Below are positions 46,977 through 55,848 of a DNA stretch of 64,000 nucleotides, in pieces (within the stretch, counting starts at the first letter, position 1; each line of letters starts with the position of its first letter). Both the position numbers and the translations under genes were made by a program. This DNA comes from Prochlorococcus sp. AG-355-P18 (GTDB lineage Bacteria > Cyanobacteriota > Cyanobacteriia > PCC-6307 > Cyanobiaceae), in assembly GCA_003280515.1 (NCBI GenBank), contig QCER01000005.1, positions 20,530 through 84,529 of the forward strand. Reading direction: 5' to 3'. The notes under the pieces are model-generated. The model was given only the letters and a program-made list of their open reading frames with translations. It was not told the DNA's origin and made no database searches.

Positions 46977-48086
46977 TTAAATCGCAAATCTATCAAAACT
47001 AAATTTTTCTAAAAAGCTTTTCTCTATTTCTTTGAGATTTTTATTTTGAACTATTTTCAAAAGAAGATCACTTGTTATTGCAGAAAATAAAACTCCATTT
47101 CTGTAATGTCCTGTAGCTATATAAAGATTTTCAATTTTTGATTTTCCAATTATTGGTTTTAGATCTGGTGTGCAAGGTCTAAAGCCCCACCAATGTTCCA
47201 TTTGTGGCCAATTAATAGCTTCTGGCAATAAAGAGAGAATGCCTTCTTGCAGTTGTTTTATTCCATTAGGAGTATTACCTTGATTAAATTTTGAATCTTT
47301 TTCAACTGTCGCTCCAACTATAATAAGTCCATCATCACGGGGAACTAGATAAGTTTTTGGACCAAAAATAACCCTTTTCAAAAAATTTGTTGGACCTTGT
47401 ATTGATAGCATTTGTCCCTTTACAGGAAAGACTGGAAGCTTATTAAAAATTTTTTTACTCCACGCACCGCTGCATATAATTGCTTTTTCGCAGTTAATTT
47501 TTTTTATTTCCCCAGTGGCACATAAAACTGTTGCACCTGTAATTTTGTTTTTTTCGAATGTCAAATCCTCTACTTCAGATCCTTCTTGAAATTCGACACC
47601 ATTTAAGGAGCATGCTCTCTCAAGAGCACGCATCAGTTTTCTTCGGTTATCTATTTGACCATCTTGTTCAAAAAGTAAACCATGTTTCCAAATAGAATTC
47701 ATTCCATTGATTTCTGTTTGAAGATCTTTGTGATTTAAATATTTTCCATATTCATAAGTGGGAAACTCTTCAAGATCTTCTTTGTTTTTAAAAGGAACTA
47801 CTATGCCACATTTTTTTAAACCGCATTTAATATTACTATCTTGTTCAATACTTTGTATCCACTTTGGAATTAGATTTTGACTTTCTTGGCCAAATTTTAG
47901 TAATTCATCTTCGAGACCTTCGGCATGAGTAGCTAACATTCCTGCAGCAACAAATCCAGCTGATTCATTTCTGTTTTTGCTTAAAACTAAAACTTTGAAG
48001 TTATTTTTAGAAAATTCATAAGCAATAGATAAACCTAAAAGTCCACCTCCAATGATTAATATTGAATTTTTGGTTTCTTGTGCCAT
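46977..48086 (-). CDS. thiO: Glycine oxidase-like FAD enzyme ThiO
   Basis: A 369-aa amine oxidase with the FAD loop LIIGGGLLGLSIAYEFSKN and the C-terminal HWWGFRPCTPDLKPIIGKS, YIATGHYRNGVLFSAITSDL. It fits ThiO, which oxidises glycine to the imine used for the thiazole of thiamine. Other D-amino-acid oxidases look similar, but the GHYRNG box supports ThiO. Confidence 0.88.
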   Translation of the reverse strand: MAQETKNSILIIGGGLLGLSIAYEFSKNNFKVLVLSKNRNESAGFVAAGMLATHAEGLEDELLKFGQESQNLIPKWIQSIEQDSNIKCGLKKCGIVVPFKNKEDLEEFPTYEYGKYLNHKDLQTEINGMNSIWKHGLLFEQDGQIDNRRKLMRALERACSLNGVEFQEGSEVEDLTFEKNKITGATVLCATGEIKKINCEKAIICSGAWSKKIFNKLPVFPVKGQMLSIQGPTNFLKRVIFGPKTYLVPRDDGLIIVGATVEKDSKFNQGNTPNGIKQLQEGILSLLPEAINWPQMEHWWGFRPCTPDLKPIIGKSKIENLYIATGHYRNGVLFSAITSDLLLKIVQNKNLKEIEKSFLEKFSFDRFAI

Positions 48087-48165
48087 TTAAAAATTAATAT
48101 TTTTATTTGTGTTTTGGTCCTCTTTTCCTTTATATCCAATAATATTAATAAAGAGACTTTTAATA

Positions 48166-49638
48166 ATGAACAATTTGGAATCTTGGGAAGCTGTGATTGG
48201 TTTGGAAACTCATGTACAGCTTAATACGAAAAGTAAAATATTCACATCTGCGTCAACAGCTTTTGGTGATGCACCTAATACCCATATAGATCCCGTAGTT
48301 TGTGGTTTACCAGGAACTCTTCCAGTTCTGAATGAGACTGTTCTTGAGTATGCTGTAAAAACTTCGTTAGCATTAAATTTAAACGTTGCAGAACATTGTA
48401 AATTTGATAGAAAACAATATTTTTATCCTGATCTTCCTAAAAATTATCAAATTTCACAATTTGATGAGCCACTAGCTGAAAATGGCTGGTTAGAGGTTGA
48501 AATAATTGAAAAGGACAAAGAACCTTACATAAAAAAAATTGGTATAGAAAGGCTACATATGGAAGAAGACGCCGGAAAACTAGTCCATTCAGGAAGTGAT
48601 AGATTAGCTGGCTCTAAGTATTCTTTAGTTGATTACAATCGTGCCGGAATAGCATTGTGTGAGATTGTAAGTAAACCAGATATTAGATCAGGTAAAGAGG
48701 CATCTGAATATGCTTCAGAGATTAGAAGAACAGTTAGATATCTAGGGGTATCAGACGGAAATATGCAGGAGGGTTCATTACGCTGTGATGTCAATATTTC
48801 AGTTAGAAAAGGACCTAATGCTCCTTTTGGTACCAAAGTGGAAATAAAAAATATGAATTCATTTTCTGCAATTCAAAAGGCTTGTGATTATGAAATAGCC
48901 AGACAAATAGAAGTTTATGAAAATGGAGGAAAAATTTTCCAAGAAACAAGGTTATGGGATGAAACTAAGCAATTAACGAAAAGTATGAGATTAAAAGAAG
49001 GTAGCAGTGACTATAGATATTTTCCTGATCCTGACTTAGGTCCAATTGAAATAACAAAAGCCCAACAAGAAATATGGTTTAAAGAATTACCAGAATTACC
49101 TTCAAAGAAAAGATATAAATACGTAAGTCAATTTGGGTTGTCTGCATATGATGCAAGGGTAATTTCTGATGAAATAAGCATGGCAAACTTTTTTGAAGAA
49201 ACAGTAGCAAATGGTGCTGAGGCTAAACTGGCTTCAAATTGGGTAACAAGTGATATTGTGGGCTATTTAAAATCAAACAAACTAAGTTTTAGTGAATTAA
49301 AGCTTAGACCTGAAAATCTCGCTGAAATGATTAAAATGATTTCAAAAAATATAATTAGTGGAAAAATTGCAAAAGAAATTTTACCTGAACTTATTCAAAA
49401 AAATATTTCCCCGAAAAAATTAGTTGAGGAAAAAGGGTTGGCAATGATATCTGATTCTTCAAGTATTTCACCAATAGTTGATGAACTTATAAATGAACAT
49501 CCAAATGAAGTTCAAGCATTTAAAAATGGCAAAACTAAGTTACTTGGTTTTTTTGTTGGTCAACTTATGAAGAGAACAAAAGGTAAAGCTGACCCTAAAC
49601 TTGCAAATAAACTTCTTATGGAAAAATTAAATAGCTAA
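48166..49638 (+). CDS. gatB: Asp-tRNA(Asn)/Glu-tRNA(Gln) amidotransferase subunit B
   Basis: GatB amidates mischarged Glu-tRNA(Gln) together with GatA and GatC. I chose ATG 48166 (MNNLESWEAVIGLETHVQL) over the upstream GTG in the track, whose extra 19 residues do not match the family. The cradle domain (FDRKQYFYPDLPKNYQISQ, RLHMEEDAGKLVH, DYNRAGIALCEIVS) and the YqeY-like tail (NPHEVQAFKNGKTKLLGFFVGQLMK region) are complete. Confidence 0.96.
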   Translation: MNNLESWEAVIGLETHVQLNTKSKIFTSASTAFGDAPNTHIDPVVCGLPGTLPVLNETVLEYAVKTSLALNLNVAEHCKFDRKQYFYPDLPKNYQISQFDEPLAENGWLEVEIIEKDKEPYIKKIGIERLHMEEDAGKLVHSGSDRLAGSKYSLVDYNRAGIALCEIVSKPDIRSGKEASEYASEIRRTVRYLGVSDGNMQEGSLRCDVNISVRKGPNAPFGTKVEIKNMNSFSAIQKACDYEIARQIEVYENGGKIFQETRLWDETKQLTKSMRLKEGSSDYRYFPDPDLGPIEITKAQQEIWFKELPELPSKKRYKYVSQFGLSAYDARVISDEISMANFFEETVANGAEAKLASNWVTSDIVGYLKSNKLSFSELKLRPENLAEMIKMISKNIISGKIAKEILPELIQKNISPKKLVEEKGLAMISDSSSISPIVDELINEHPNEVQAFKNGKTKLLGFFVGQLMKRTKGKADPKLANKLLMEKLNS

Positions 49639-49641
49639 AGC

Positions 49642-50259
49642 TTAAAGAAGCTCTTTTATCGTATTGATCCATTTATTTTGATCATCCGAATTCTCTAAAA
49701 TAATATCTGAGAATTTTCTTTTTTCCTCAAAATTTAATTGAAAATTAATCAATTCATATGCTTCTTTTTCGCTAATTTTATCTCTTGTGATAAGTCTGTT
49801 TTTTTGTATTTCTTTAGGACATTTAACTAACCATATTTCAGTGCAAATATCTTCAAATTTTGCTTCAAACAATAATGGAATAACCAATACTATAGTTTGA
49901 TTATTTCTGTATTGACTGCATTCTTCTATCATTCTTTCTTTAATTAAAGGGTGAAGCAGTTTTTCAATCCATTTCTTGCTTTCTGAATGTTTAAAAATAA
50001 TTTTCCTTAAAAGTTTTCTGTTTATTTCCCTTTCTGAATTGCTTTTATTATCAATAATTTTATTTCCAAAATAATCTAAAATTTTCTTATATCCATATGT
50101 GTTTGGTTTGATTAATTCTCTTGAAAAATGATCTGCATCTAATATTGGTATGTTTTTATGTTTTCTTATGTAATTAGTTATGGTTGTCTTCCCACTTGCA
50201 ATACCTCCTGTTAAACCAATCCTTCTTTGGTTGTTTTTTAATTTTTGAAGAATATCCAT
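49642..50259 (-). CDS. coaE: Dephospho-CoA kinase
   Basis: CoaE catalyses the last step of coenzyme A synthesis. The P-loop RIGLTGGIASGKTTITNYI, the LDADHFSRELI stretch and the lid region HPLIKERM are visible in a 205-aa protein. It is convergent with gatB, 3 bp away, and divergent from argJ. Confidence 0.94.
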   Translation of the reverse strand: MDILQKLKNNQRRIGLTGGIASGKTTITNYIRKHKNIPILDADHFSRELIKPNTYGYKKILDYFGNKIIDNKSNSEREINRKLLRKIIFKHSESKKWIEKLLHPLIKERMIEECSQYRNNQTIVLVIPLLFEAKFEDICTEIWLVKCPKEIQKNRLITRDKISEKEAYELINFQLNFEEKRKFSDIILENSDDQNKWINTIKELL

Positions 50260-50335
50260 ATAATTAATAATAATCTAATTACTTAGTTTCTTTAGTTTTA
50301 AAGAGTAGTTAGTATGAATTAAAATACCAAAAAGT

Positions 50336-51574
50336 TTGAGCCAGTTAGATTCCAATTGGTCGTTTGTTGATGACAGTAAGGTAACACCCAAGGGGTTTCT
50401 TTTTGCTGGGATATCTGCTGGTTTAAAAGCTTCTAATAAAAAAGATTTAGCATTAATACTCGCTCCAGAAGGAAGTATTTTTAGTGGGATGTTTACCCAA
50501 TCAATTGTTCGAGCTTCTTGTGTGGATATTTGCGAGGAAAGGATTAAAACAACTTTAGGTTTAGTAAGAGCAATATTAATTAATTCTGGTCAAGCAAATG
50601 CATGTACAGGAAATCTTGGCATTCAACATTTTCAAATTGCTACAGGAAAGATTGCGGAACTTTTAGGAATAAAAGAAGAAGAAGTTTTAATGTGCTCAAC
50701 TGGTGTAATTGGTGTTCCAATACGAATAAATGATTTAGTAAAAAATTTACCGAATTTAGTTAGTGATTTAAAGGGTAATAATTTTGAAAATGCAGCAGAA
50801 GCAATTTTAACTACTGATTTGACTTTGAAAAAAGTGTCAATAGAGAAGATTATTCAAGGTAGAAAAATAAAAATAGCAGGATTCGCAAAAGGTTCAGGAA
50901 TGATTTACCCCAACATGGCTACAATGCTTGCTTTTCTAACCTGTGATGCAGGTATTCAAAAAGAAGAATGGGACAAAATGATTGCTATTGCGGTTAAAAA
51001 ATCTTTTAATGCAATATCAGTTGATGGAGAAACAAGCACAAATGATTCGTTTATTGGAATAAATGCTGGAGAAAAAATTGATAAAAGATTTTTCCCAATT
51101 ATCCAAAAAGGGATTGATATTGTTTGTCAAAACTTGGCAAAAAATATTGCAAGGGATGGAGAGGGAGCAAATTGTTTAATAGAAGTTTTGGTTCAAGGAG
51201 CAAAAAATACTGATGATGCAATTATGCTCGCGAAATCCATTTGTAATTCTGCCTTAGTAAAAACTGCGATACATGGTTGTGATCCGAATTGGGGACGAAT
51301 AATTTCTGCTGCAGGCAATTCTGGAGTTAAATTTAATTTAAATGACGTTGATTTGTTTATAGGTAATGCTCAGATTTTGAAAAATGGCAAGTTAAATAAA
51401 TATGATCCACAAAAAGTCGCAGACTATATTAAGTCCAGAATGAAAGGTAAATATTTAGTTGATGATATTGTGAAAATTATGATTAATCTAAATTCTGGCG
51501 AATCCAAAGGCAAAGCTTGGGGGTGCGACCTTTCTAAAAAGTATGTTGAAATAAATAGCGAATATACAACATAG
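50336..51574 (+). CDS. argJ: Glutamate N-acetyltransferase / amino-acid acetyltransferase ArgJ
   Basis: ArgJ recycles the acetyl group in arginine synthesis. The self-cleavage site is in KGSGMIYPNMATMLAFLTCDA, where the threonine of ATML becomes the nucleophile of the beta subunit. NSGQANACTG and the C-terminal WGCDLSKKYVEINSEYTT are also present. Start is TTG at 50336. The protein is 412 aa and intact. Confidence 0.95.
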   Translation: MSQLDSNWSFVDDSKVTPKGFLFAGISAGLKASNKKDLALILAPEGSIFSGMFTQSIVRASCVDICEERIKTTLGLVRAILINSGQANACTGNLGIQHFQIATGKIAELLGIKEEEVLMCSTGVIGVPIRINDLVKNLPNLVSDLKGNNFENAAEAILTTDLTLKKVSIEKIIQGRKIKIAGFAKGSGMIYPNMATMLAFLTCDAGIQKEEWDKMIAIAVKKSFNAISVDGETSTNDSFIGINAGEKIDKRFFPIIQKGIDIVCQNLAKNIARDGEGANCLIEVLVQGAKNTDDAIMLAKSICNSALVKTAIHGCDPNWGRIISAAGNSGVKFNLNDVDLFIGNAQILKNGKLNKYDPQKVADYIKSRMKGKYLVDDIVKIMINLNSGESKGKAWGCDLSKKYVEINSEYTT

Positions 51575-51782
51575 TAAGTGTGATCTCAAATTTATAAACT
51601 TACCAAGTCTATATTTGGGTTTTAAGGATAAAAATGGTTAAAACTGTTGCGCAACATTAAAAGTGCGACCTGAATGTGATTTTGATGCGCACCTTTAATC
51701 ACTTTAATTATCCTAGATAAGCTAAAAATATATAGTAATCAAAGACCTATGCAAGATCCTGCATAGGTTTGATTATAAGTTT
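51575..51782. other. Intergenic region with three dyads between argJ and the YadA-like gene
   Basis: It contains the 12-bp palindrome tgttgcgcaaca (51645-51656), an imperfect inverted pair ttaaaagtgcg/cgcacctttaa (51657-51698), and a long hairpin at 51737-51774. No gene is seen. The last hairpin probably ends the minus-strand gene; the purpose of the other two is unclear. Confidence 0.5.
51737..51774 (-). terminator. Long hairpin after the YadA-like gene
   Basis: Stem aatcaa + acctatgca pairing with tgcataggt + ttgatt, with a 2-nt bulge and a 6-nt loop, 9 bp after the minus-strand stop. No long U tract follows, so it may also stabilise the mRNA 3' end. Confidence 0.55.
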
Positions 51783-53255
51783 TTACTTGAGTTTATAAAC
51801 TGCAACATCTTTAGAGGTAGTTTCGCTAAGAGCTATTTTCTCTAATCTTTCTAATCTTGCCACTAAGGTAAATACTTTATTTTCTAATTTTTGATTTTTT
51901 GTAAGGATATTTTCGTTATTTTCTTTCAAATCACTAATTTCTTTTTTAAATTCTTCCTTTTCTTTTATGCTGATTTGATTTGGTTTATTTAATTCACCTA
52001 ATTTAAAAATAAATCCTGCTTTTACTACTCCACTATCTAACGTTCCTCCTCCATAAGACTTAGAACCTCCAAAAACATAAGATCCACCTGCATTGATGTC
52101 AACTCTTTCACTTACTTTAGAAGCACAACCAAAACCAACTGCATATCTACTACTGTAAGCACCTGTTCCAACACCGCAACTTAATTTAGATTCTTTAGAT
52201 GTCTGAGGTAAAGCAGATAATGCGGCTGTAAGTGCTGTTGACCCTGCAACTCCTTCTCCAAGATTTTTGATATTGGAAGTATTAGTTGAGATATTAGAAG
52301 TATTAGTTGAAATATTATTTTTGTTGGTTGTAATTTGAGTAATGTCTGCACCAGCAGTGACTTCTACTCCGTCAATTAATAGTTTACTACCATCAATATT
52401 AATTGGAATTTTATTGCCATCAGCGTCTTTTGCATAAAGAGGTTGAACTTTTGTCCCGTCAGAAAGTGTCTCTTCTTCTGATTTTGTAATTAGAGAATTT
52501 TTACCAATATGAATTTCTCCATTATCTTTTTTTGTAATTAAGGGATTACCATCAACATTCAAACCCTCTGCAGTTATATCAATGTCATTCCCATCAGCAC
52601 CAATTTGAATAGAACCATCAGTATTTTTAGTAATAACAGCAGCACCATCAATATTTAAACCATCTGCTACTACATCGATATCATTTGTATCAGCACCAAG
52701 TTGGACAGAACCATCTGATTCTTGTGATACGATTTTTGAACCACCTAATTCAATTGATTTTGTTCCATCTGATTTACCTAGAACTGTAGGAATTTCAAAT
52801 ATTTTTTGATAATCAGAAGTTGGATTAGTTGGAGCGTCATAGTCACTTGTAGAAATAGTATTATTTTTAATGTCGTAGATATATTGTTTATTTTGACCGG
52901 TTACTTTTAAATTGATTTTTCCTTCAATAGAGTTTAATGTAATACTATCTTTATCAACCTGATACATTTTCCATTGGTCTGAAGTCCCAATATCAGAGTC
53001 TTGAAGTTGTTGGTGTCGTAATTTTCTATTTTCTGACCCTGTTACTGAATTATATTCATATACTTCAATAAAATATGATTCGTACCCAGGTTCTCCGCCT
53101 TTTGAGGGGTCCAATGGATCAATATAAGTAGGTTGCCGTACCCATGTTGTCTCATTGATTTTTATCGCCCAAGAATCATATTCCTCTGCTTTTATAGAAG
53201 TAGAACCAAAAAGAAAAGAGGATCCAATTAAAGATAATGCTAAAAATCTTTTCAT
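51783..53255 (-). CDS. Exported YadA-like (trimeric autotransporter-type) protein with C-terminal coiled coil
   Basis: A 490-aa protein with a cleavable signal (FLALSLIGSSFLFGSTSIKAEE). Residues about 165-290 carry degenerate repeats (SVQLGADTNDIDVVADGLNIDG, SIQIGADGNDIDITAEGLNVDG, EIHIGKNSLITK). An IST-NTSN heptad-like stalk (NNISTNTSNISTNTSN) follows, then a glycine- and aromatic-rich region resembling the YadA membrane anchor (LSCGVGTGAYSSRYAVGFGCASKVSERVDINAGGSYVF). Unlike classical adhesins, about 70 more residues follow, forming a charged coiled coil. The two cysteines in the anchor-like part are also unusual. A surface role is inferred. Confidence 0.68.
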   Translation of the reverse strand: MKRFLALSLIGSSFLFGSTSIKAEEYDSWAIKINETTWVRQPTYIDPLDPSKGGEPGYESYFIEVYEYNSVTGSENRKLRHQQLQDSDIGTSDQWKMYQVDKDSITLNSIEGKINLKVTGQNKQYIYDIKNNTISTSDYDAPTNPTSDYQKIFEIPTVLGKSDGTKSIELGGSKIVSQESDGSVQLGADTNDIDVVADGLNIDGAAVITKNTDGSIQIGADGNDIDITAEGLNVDGNPLITKKDNGEIHIGKNSLITKSEEETLSDGTKVQPLYAKDADGNKIPINIDGSKLLIDGVEVTAGADITQITTNKNNISTNTSNISTNTSNIKNLGEGVAGSTALTAALSALPQTSKESKLSCGVGTGAYSSRYAVGFGCASKVSERVDINAGGSYVFGGSKSYGGGTLDSGVVKAGFIFKLGELNKPNQISIKEKEEFKKEISDLKENNENILTKNQKLENKVFTLVARLERLEKIALSETTSKDVAVYKLK

Positions 53256-53560
53256 AAGTATTTTTTAATTAAATTTATTTTGGATCAATTAAAATATTTG
53301 TCACTTGATAAGTAAAGTTTTGAAAATTTGATCATCCAAATTGATACTTTTTATTATTACTTTTCAGAGTAAATCTTTTTAGTATTTTTAATATTTACGT
53401 GCACTTTCCTGGTATCAGTAAAGTACCACTAGTTTTCATGATGACAACGTTTTGAATGGTTAATAATAGTTAGGTACCACCAAGGTGCCACCATTTTTTA
53501 GAGTTAAAACCTAGTGATAGTATTGTTTTTTGGATTATATATAAATTAATAGCAAATATA
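53256..53560. promoter_or_regulatory. 305-bp control region with 11-bp direct repeats
   Basis: No gene is seen. Three related 11-mers occur on the plus strand: aaagtaccact (53420-53430), taggtaccacc (53471-53481) and aaggtgccacc (53482-53492). The last two are contiguous, a period of one helical turn typical of OmpR/PhoB-type regulator sites. They lie 165-240 bp upstream of the YadA-like start. Confidence 0.5.
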
Positions 53561-53803
53561 CTAGTTAAGTTTTAGTAAATCCATTGGCAGATATTCATTT
53601 ATATAAAGAAATATTATTGTAGAAGTTCCAATTACAGAACCTACAAAACCGCCAATCAAATTAACTAAAAATCCAGATTTTATAATTATTTTTTCTTCGT
53701 TTTTTTCTCTCTCAAAATCAGTCTTATCAACAACTTTTAAGCGCTGATTGGTTGTTGGTTGTTTAAGTTGTTGGTGTCGGATGAGGGCTTCGAAATCAGG
53801 CAT
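53561..53803 (-). CDS. Small membrane protein overlapping the ParA-like gene
   Basis: I prefer the internal ATG at 53803 (MPDFEALIRHQQLKQ) to the track start at 53827. The product of about 80 aa is polar and charged, then has one membrane span (SGFLVNLIGGFVGSVIGTSTIIFLYI). It overlaps the 3' end of the ParA-like gene by 67 bp in another frame, implying coupled expression. The function is unknown; it may anchor the ATPase's partner at the membrane. Confidence 0.6.
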   Translation of the reverse strand: MPDFEALIRHQQLKQPTTNQRLKVVDKTDFEREKNEEKIIIKSGFLVNLIGGFVGSVIGTSTIIFLYINEYLPMDLLKLN

Positions 53804-54408
53804 GGAATTTGTGAGGCAATTGAACAATAAGCAGACCAGCCCGTCATTCGACGGGGATCTGATCTACCTAAATCGTCTACAGCTTCAAATACAGCATTGC
53901 CAGAGGCCTCAGCTTTATCAAATGCTGAAAGTAAGGGTATAAATGTATCAAAAACATATAAACCAAAATTTTCTAGAGCTGCTTTGGCTTGTTGCGCTGC
54001 TTTTTGCTGTCTAAAATCAACTTTTACTATTACTACAGCATGGTTAACTTTTAAGTTGCTTAATAAATTAGCTAGTTCAACAGTTAATTCTACTGATCTT
54101 GCTTTTGCAGTTGTAGGTAAGATAACTAAATCTGAACCATACGCTAAGTGTTTAAGTTCTTCTTGATCACTGCTAGCCTGTCCATCAGTGATTACAATTT
54201 CTGATGATCTTGATGCTTTGGCAGCGGAACTGACGGGGAAAACTGGAAATGGAAGATTGCCTCTTGATGCGTATGCTAAAGCAGATCTATTCTTGTCGGC
54301 ATCGACTATGCAAACTTTTTTACCTTCAGAATGCCAAACACTAGCAAGGTGAATACTTGTGCAGGTCTTAGCCACACCCCCTTTTTGTCCGCAAACGGTA
54401 ATGAACAA
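53737..54408 (-). CDS. ParA/MinD-like ATPase
   Basis: A 223-aa P-loop ATPase with a deviant Walker A (CGQKGGVAKTCTSIHLA), Walker A' (VCIVDADKNRSAL), and the QQKAAQQAKAALENFG helix. It belongs to the short single-gene ParA group used for plasmid partition and for positioning cellular cargo (for example McdA for carboxysomes). No parB or parS-like site is adjacent. The C-terminal 20 residues (SDTNNLNNQQPISA) are low-complexity and overlap the small membrane gene. Confidence 0.85.
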   Translation of the reverse strand: MFITVCGQKGGVAKTCTSIHLASVWHSEGKKVCIVDADKNRSALAYASRGNLPFPVFPVSSAAKASRSSEIVITDGQASSDQEELKHLAYGSDLVILPTTAKARSVELTVELANLLSNLKVNHAVVIVKVDFRQQKAAQQAKAALENFGLYVFDTFIPLLSAFDKAEASGNAVFEAVDDLGRSDPRRMTGWSAYCSIASQIPCLISKPSSDTNNLNNQQPISA

Positions 54409-54558
54409 TTTTTTATTTTTATTTCCCTTACTTTGGAGAATAATTTCTTAATGTCAAGAGAAATTCATTTTTAATGCTTTAAAACTTATTTTTTGAAATA
54501 TTTTAAAGAAGTTAATATTTTTAGATAACCTTATAAAGTTCCTTATTTAAATTAGCTA

Positions 54559-55521
54559 GTGAAGAAAAGAATTGGATTAGGTACGTGGTCTTGGGGGAAT
54601 AAGCTTTTCTGGAATTACCAATCTACAAATGACGATGATTTACGTGAGACATATAATGAAGCGTTACGCAGAGGGTTCGATCTAATTGATACTGCAGATT
54701 CTTACGGTACTGGGAATCTTCAGGGTAGAAGTGAATTGTTGATAGGAAAATTTTTACTAAATACTCCTTCAGCAAAGAAAAAAAGAATTCAAGTAGCAAC
54801 CAAACTTGCACCTTATCCCTGGAGAATAGGTAAAAGAGGTTTTAATAAACCTTTTTTGAAAAGTTTAGAAAGACTTAATAACAAATTAGATATAGTGCAA
54901 TTACATTGGTCAACTGCAAAATACAATCCTTGGCAGGAATTAGGGCTGTTGAATAATCTTTGCGATTTAAAAGATGAAGGCTTTGATTTTCAAATAGGCT
55001 TATCAAATATAGGCCCTAAAAGATTGATGAAATTAATTAATTTTTTAGCAAAAAGAGATCAGAGCCTAAAGAGTGTTCAAATACAGTTTTCTTTGCTTGC
55101 GCCCGATTTAGGAAAACAATATCAGGTAAAAAAGATTTGCGACGAAAATGATATTGATTTCTTTGCTTATAGTCCTTTGTCCTTTGGAATACTTTGTATT
55201 GATCCAGATAAAGAACAGAATAAAGAAAAAAGTTTTATTCGCAATGCATTATTTGAAAACTATAAAAAACCAACATATGAATTGCGGAGGTGTTTAAAAA
55301 GAATTGCAAATCAAAGATCAGTTTCCCAGGCGCAAGTAGCAATTAATTGGTGTTGTTATCAAGGCGTTATTCCGCTCGTTGGCATGCGAAAAAAATCTCA
55401 AGTTATAGATGTATCGAATGTATTCAAGTGGAATTTAAATAAAAGTGAATTTAAAGTACTTCAGGAATTGTCAAAAAAATGTTTAAAAAAAATGCCTAAA
55501 AATCCTTTTTCAAGCATTTAA
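54559..55521 (+). CDS. Aldo/keto reductase
   Basis: A 320-aa NADPH-dependent (beta/alpha)8 reductase. Active-site parts are visible: GLGTWSWGNK, FDLIDTADSYG (Asp and Tyr), QVATKLAPYPWR (Lys), IVQLHWS (His) and GLSNIGPKRL. Substrate cannot be deduced. The start is GTG at 54559. It is divergent from the ParA gene. Confidence 0.9.
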   Translation: MKKRIGLGTWSWGNKLFWNYQSTNDDDLRETYNEALRRGFDLIDTADSYGTGNLQGRSELLIGKFLLNTPSAKKKRIQVATKLAPYPWRIGKRGFNKPFLKSLERLNNKLDIVQLHWSTAKYNPWQELGLLNNLCDLKDEGFDFQIGLSNIGPKRLMKLINFLAKRDQSLKSVQIQFSLLAPDLGKQYQVKKICDENDIDFFAYSPLSFGILCIDPDKEQNKEKSFIRNALFENYKKPTYELRRCLKRIANQRSVSQAQVAINWCCYQGVIPLVGMRKKSQVIDVSNVFKWNLNKSEFKVLQELSKKCLKKMPKNPFSSI

Positions 55522-55529
55522 TTAAATTT

Positions 55530-55667
55530 TTAGCTAGATATTTTCTTATTTTTTTTTATTTGATAACCACTATTCCATAGTTCGTTGGGAAATTTTTCGC
55601 CAGTGAATCTAATAATTTTTGGTTTGAGATTTAATATCAAGTCATTCAGTTTTTTATTAGATTCCAT
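55530..55667 (-). CDS. Small basic protein (45 aa), unknown
   Basis: Not in the ORF track. It reads MESNKKLNDLILNLKPKIIRFTGEKFPNELWNSGYQIKKNKKISS. Clean ATG, no competing frame, lies between the aldo/keto reductase and ssrA. No family is recognised. The rest of the gap to ssrA (55668-55821) is AT-rich with nothing visible. Confidence 0.5.
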   Translation of the reverse strand: MESNKKLNDLILNLKPKIIRFTGEKFPNELWNSGYQIKKNKKISS

Positions 55668-55821
55668 TTTGCAAGATTCGATTTTTTAATAAGATAAATT
55701 AATTTTAAACTTATCTTCTCAGTATTTATACTTATAAAATTAAAAAAATTCCTTTTAATACAAGCATTTGCAGCAATATTTACACACTAATCAATTATCT
55801 ATTACAAATTCTTAGTTATTT

Positions 55822-55848
55822 AAAAAAAGTGGAGTCCTTCCAGACTCC
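55822..55848 (-). terminator. Rho-independent terminator of ssrA
   Basis: On the minus strand ggagtc-tggaag-gactcc followed by actttttttaa: a 6-bp GC-rich stem, 6-nt loop and a run of seven T. Confidence 0.85.
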
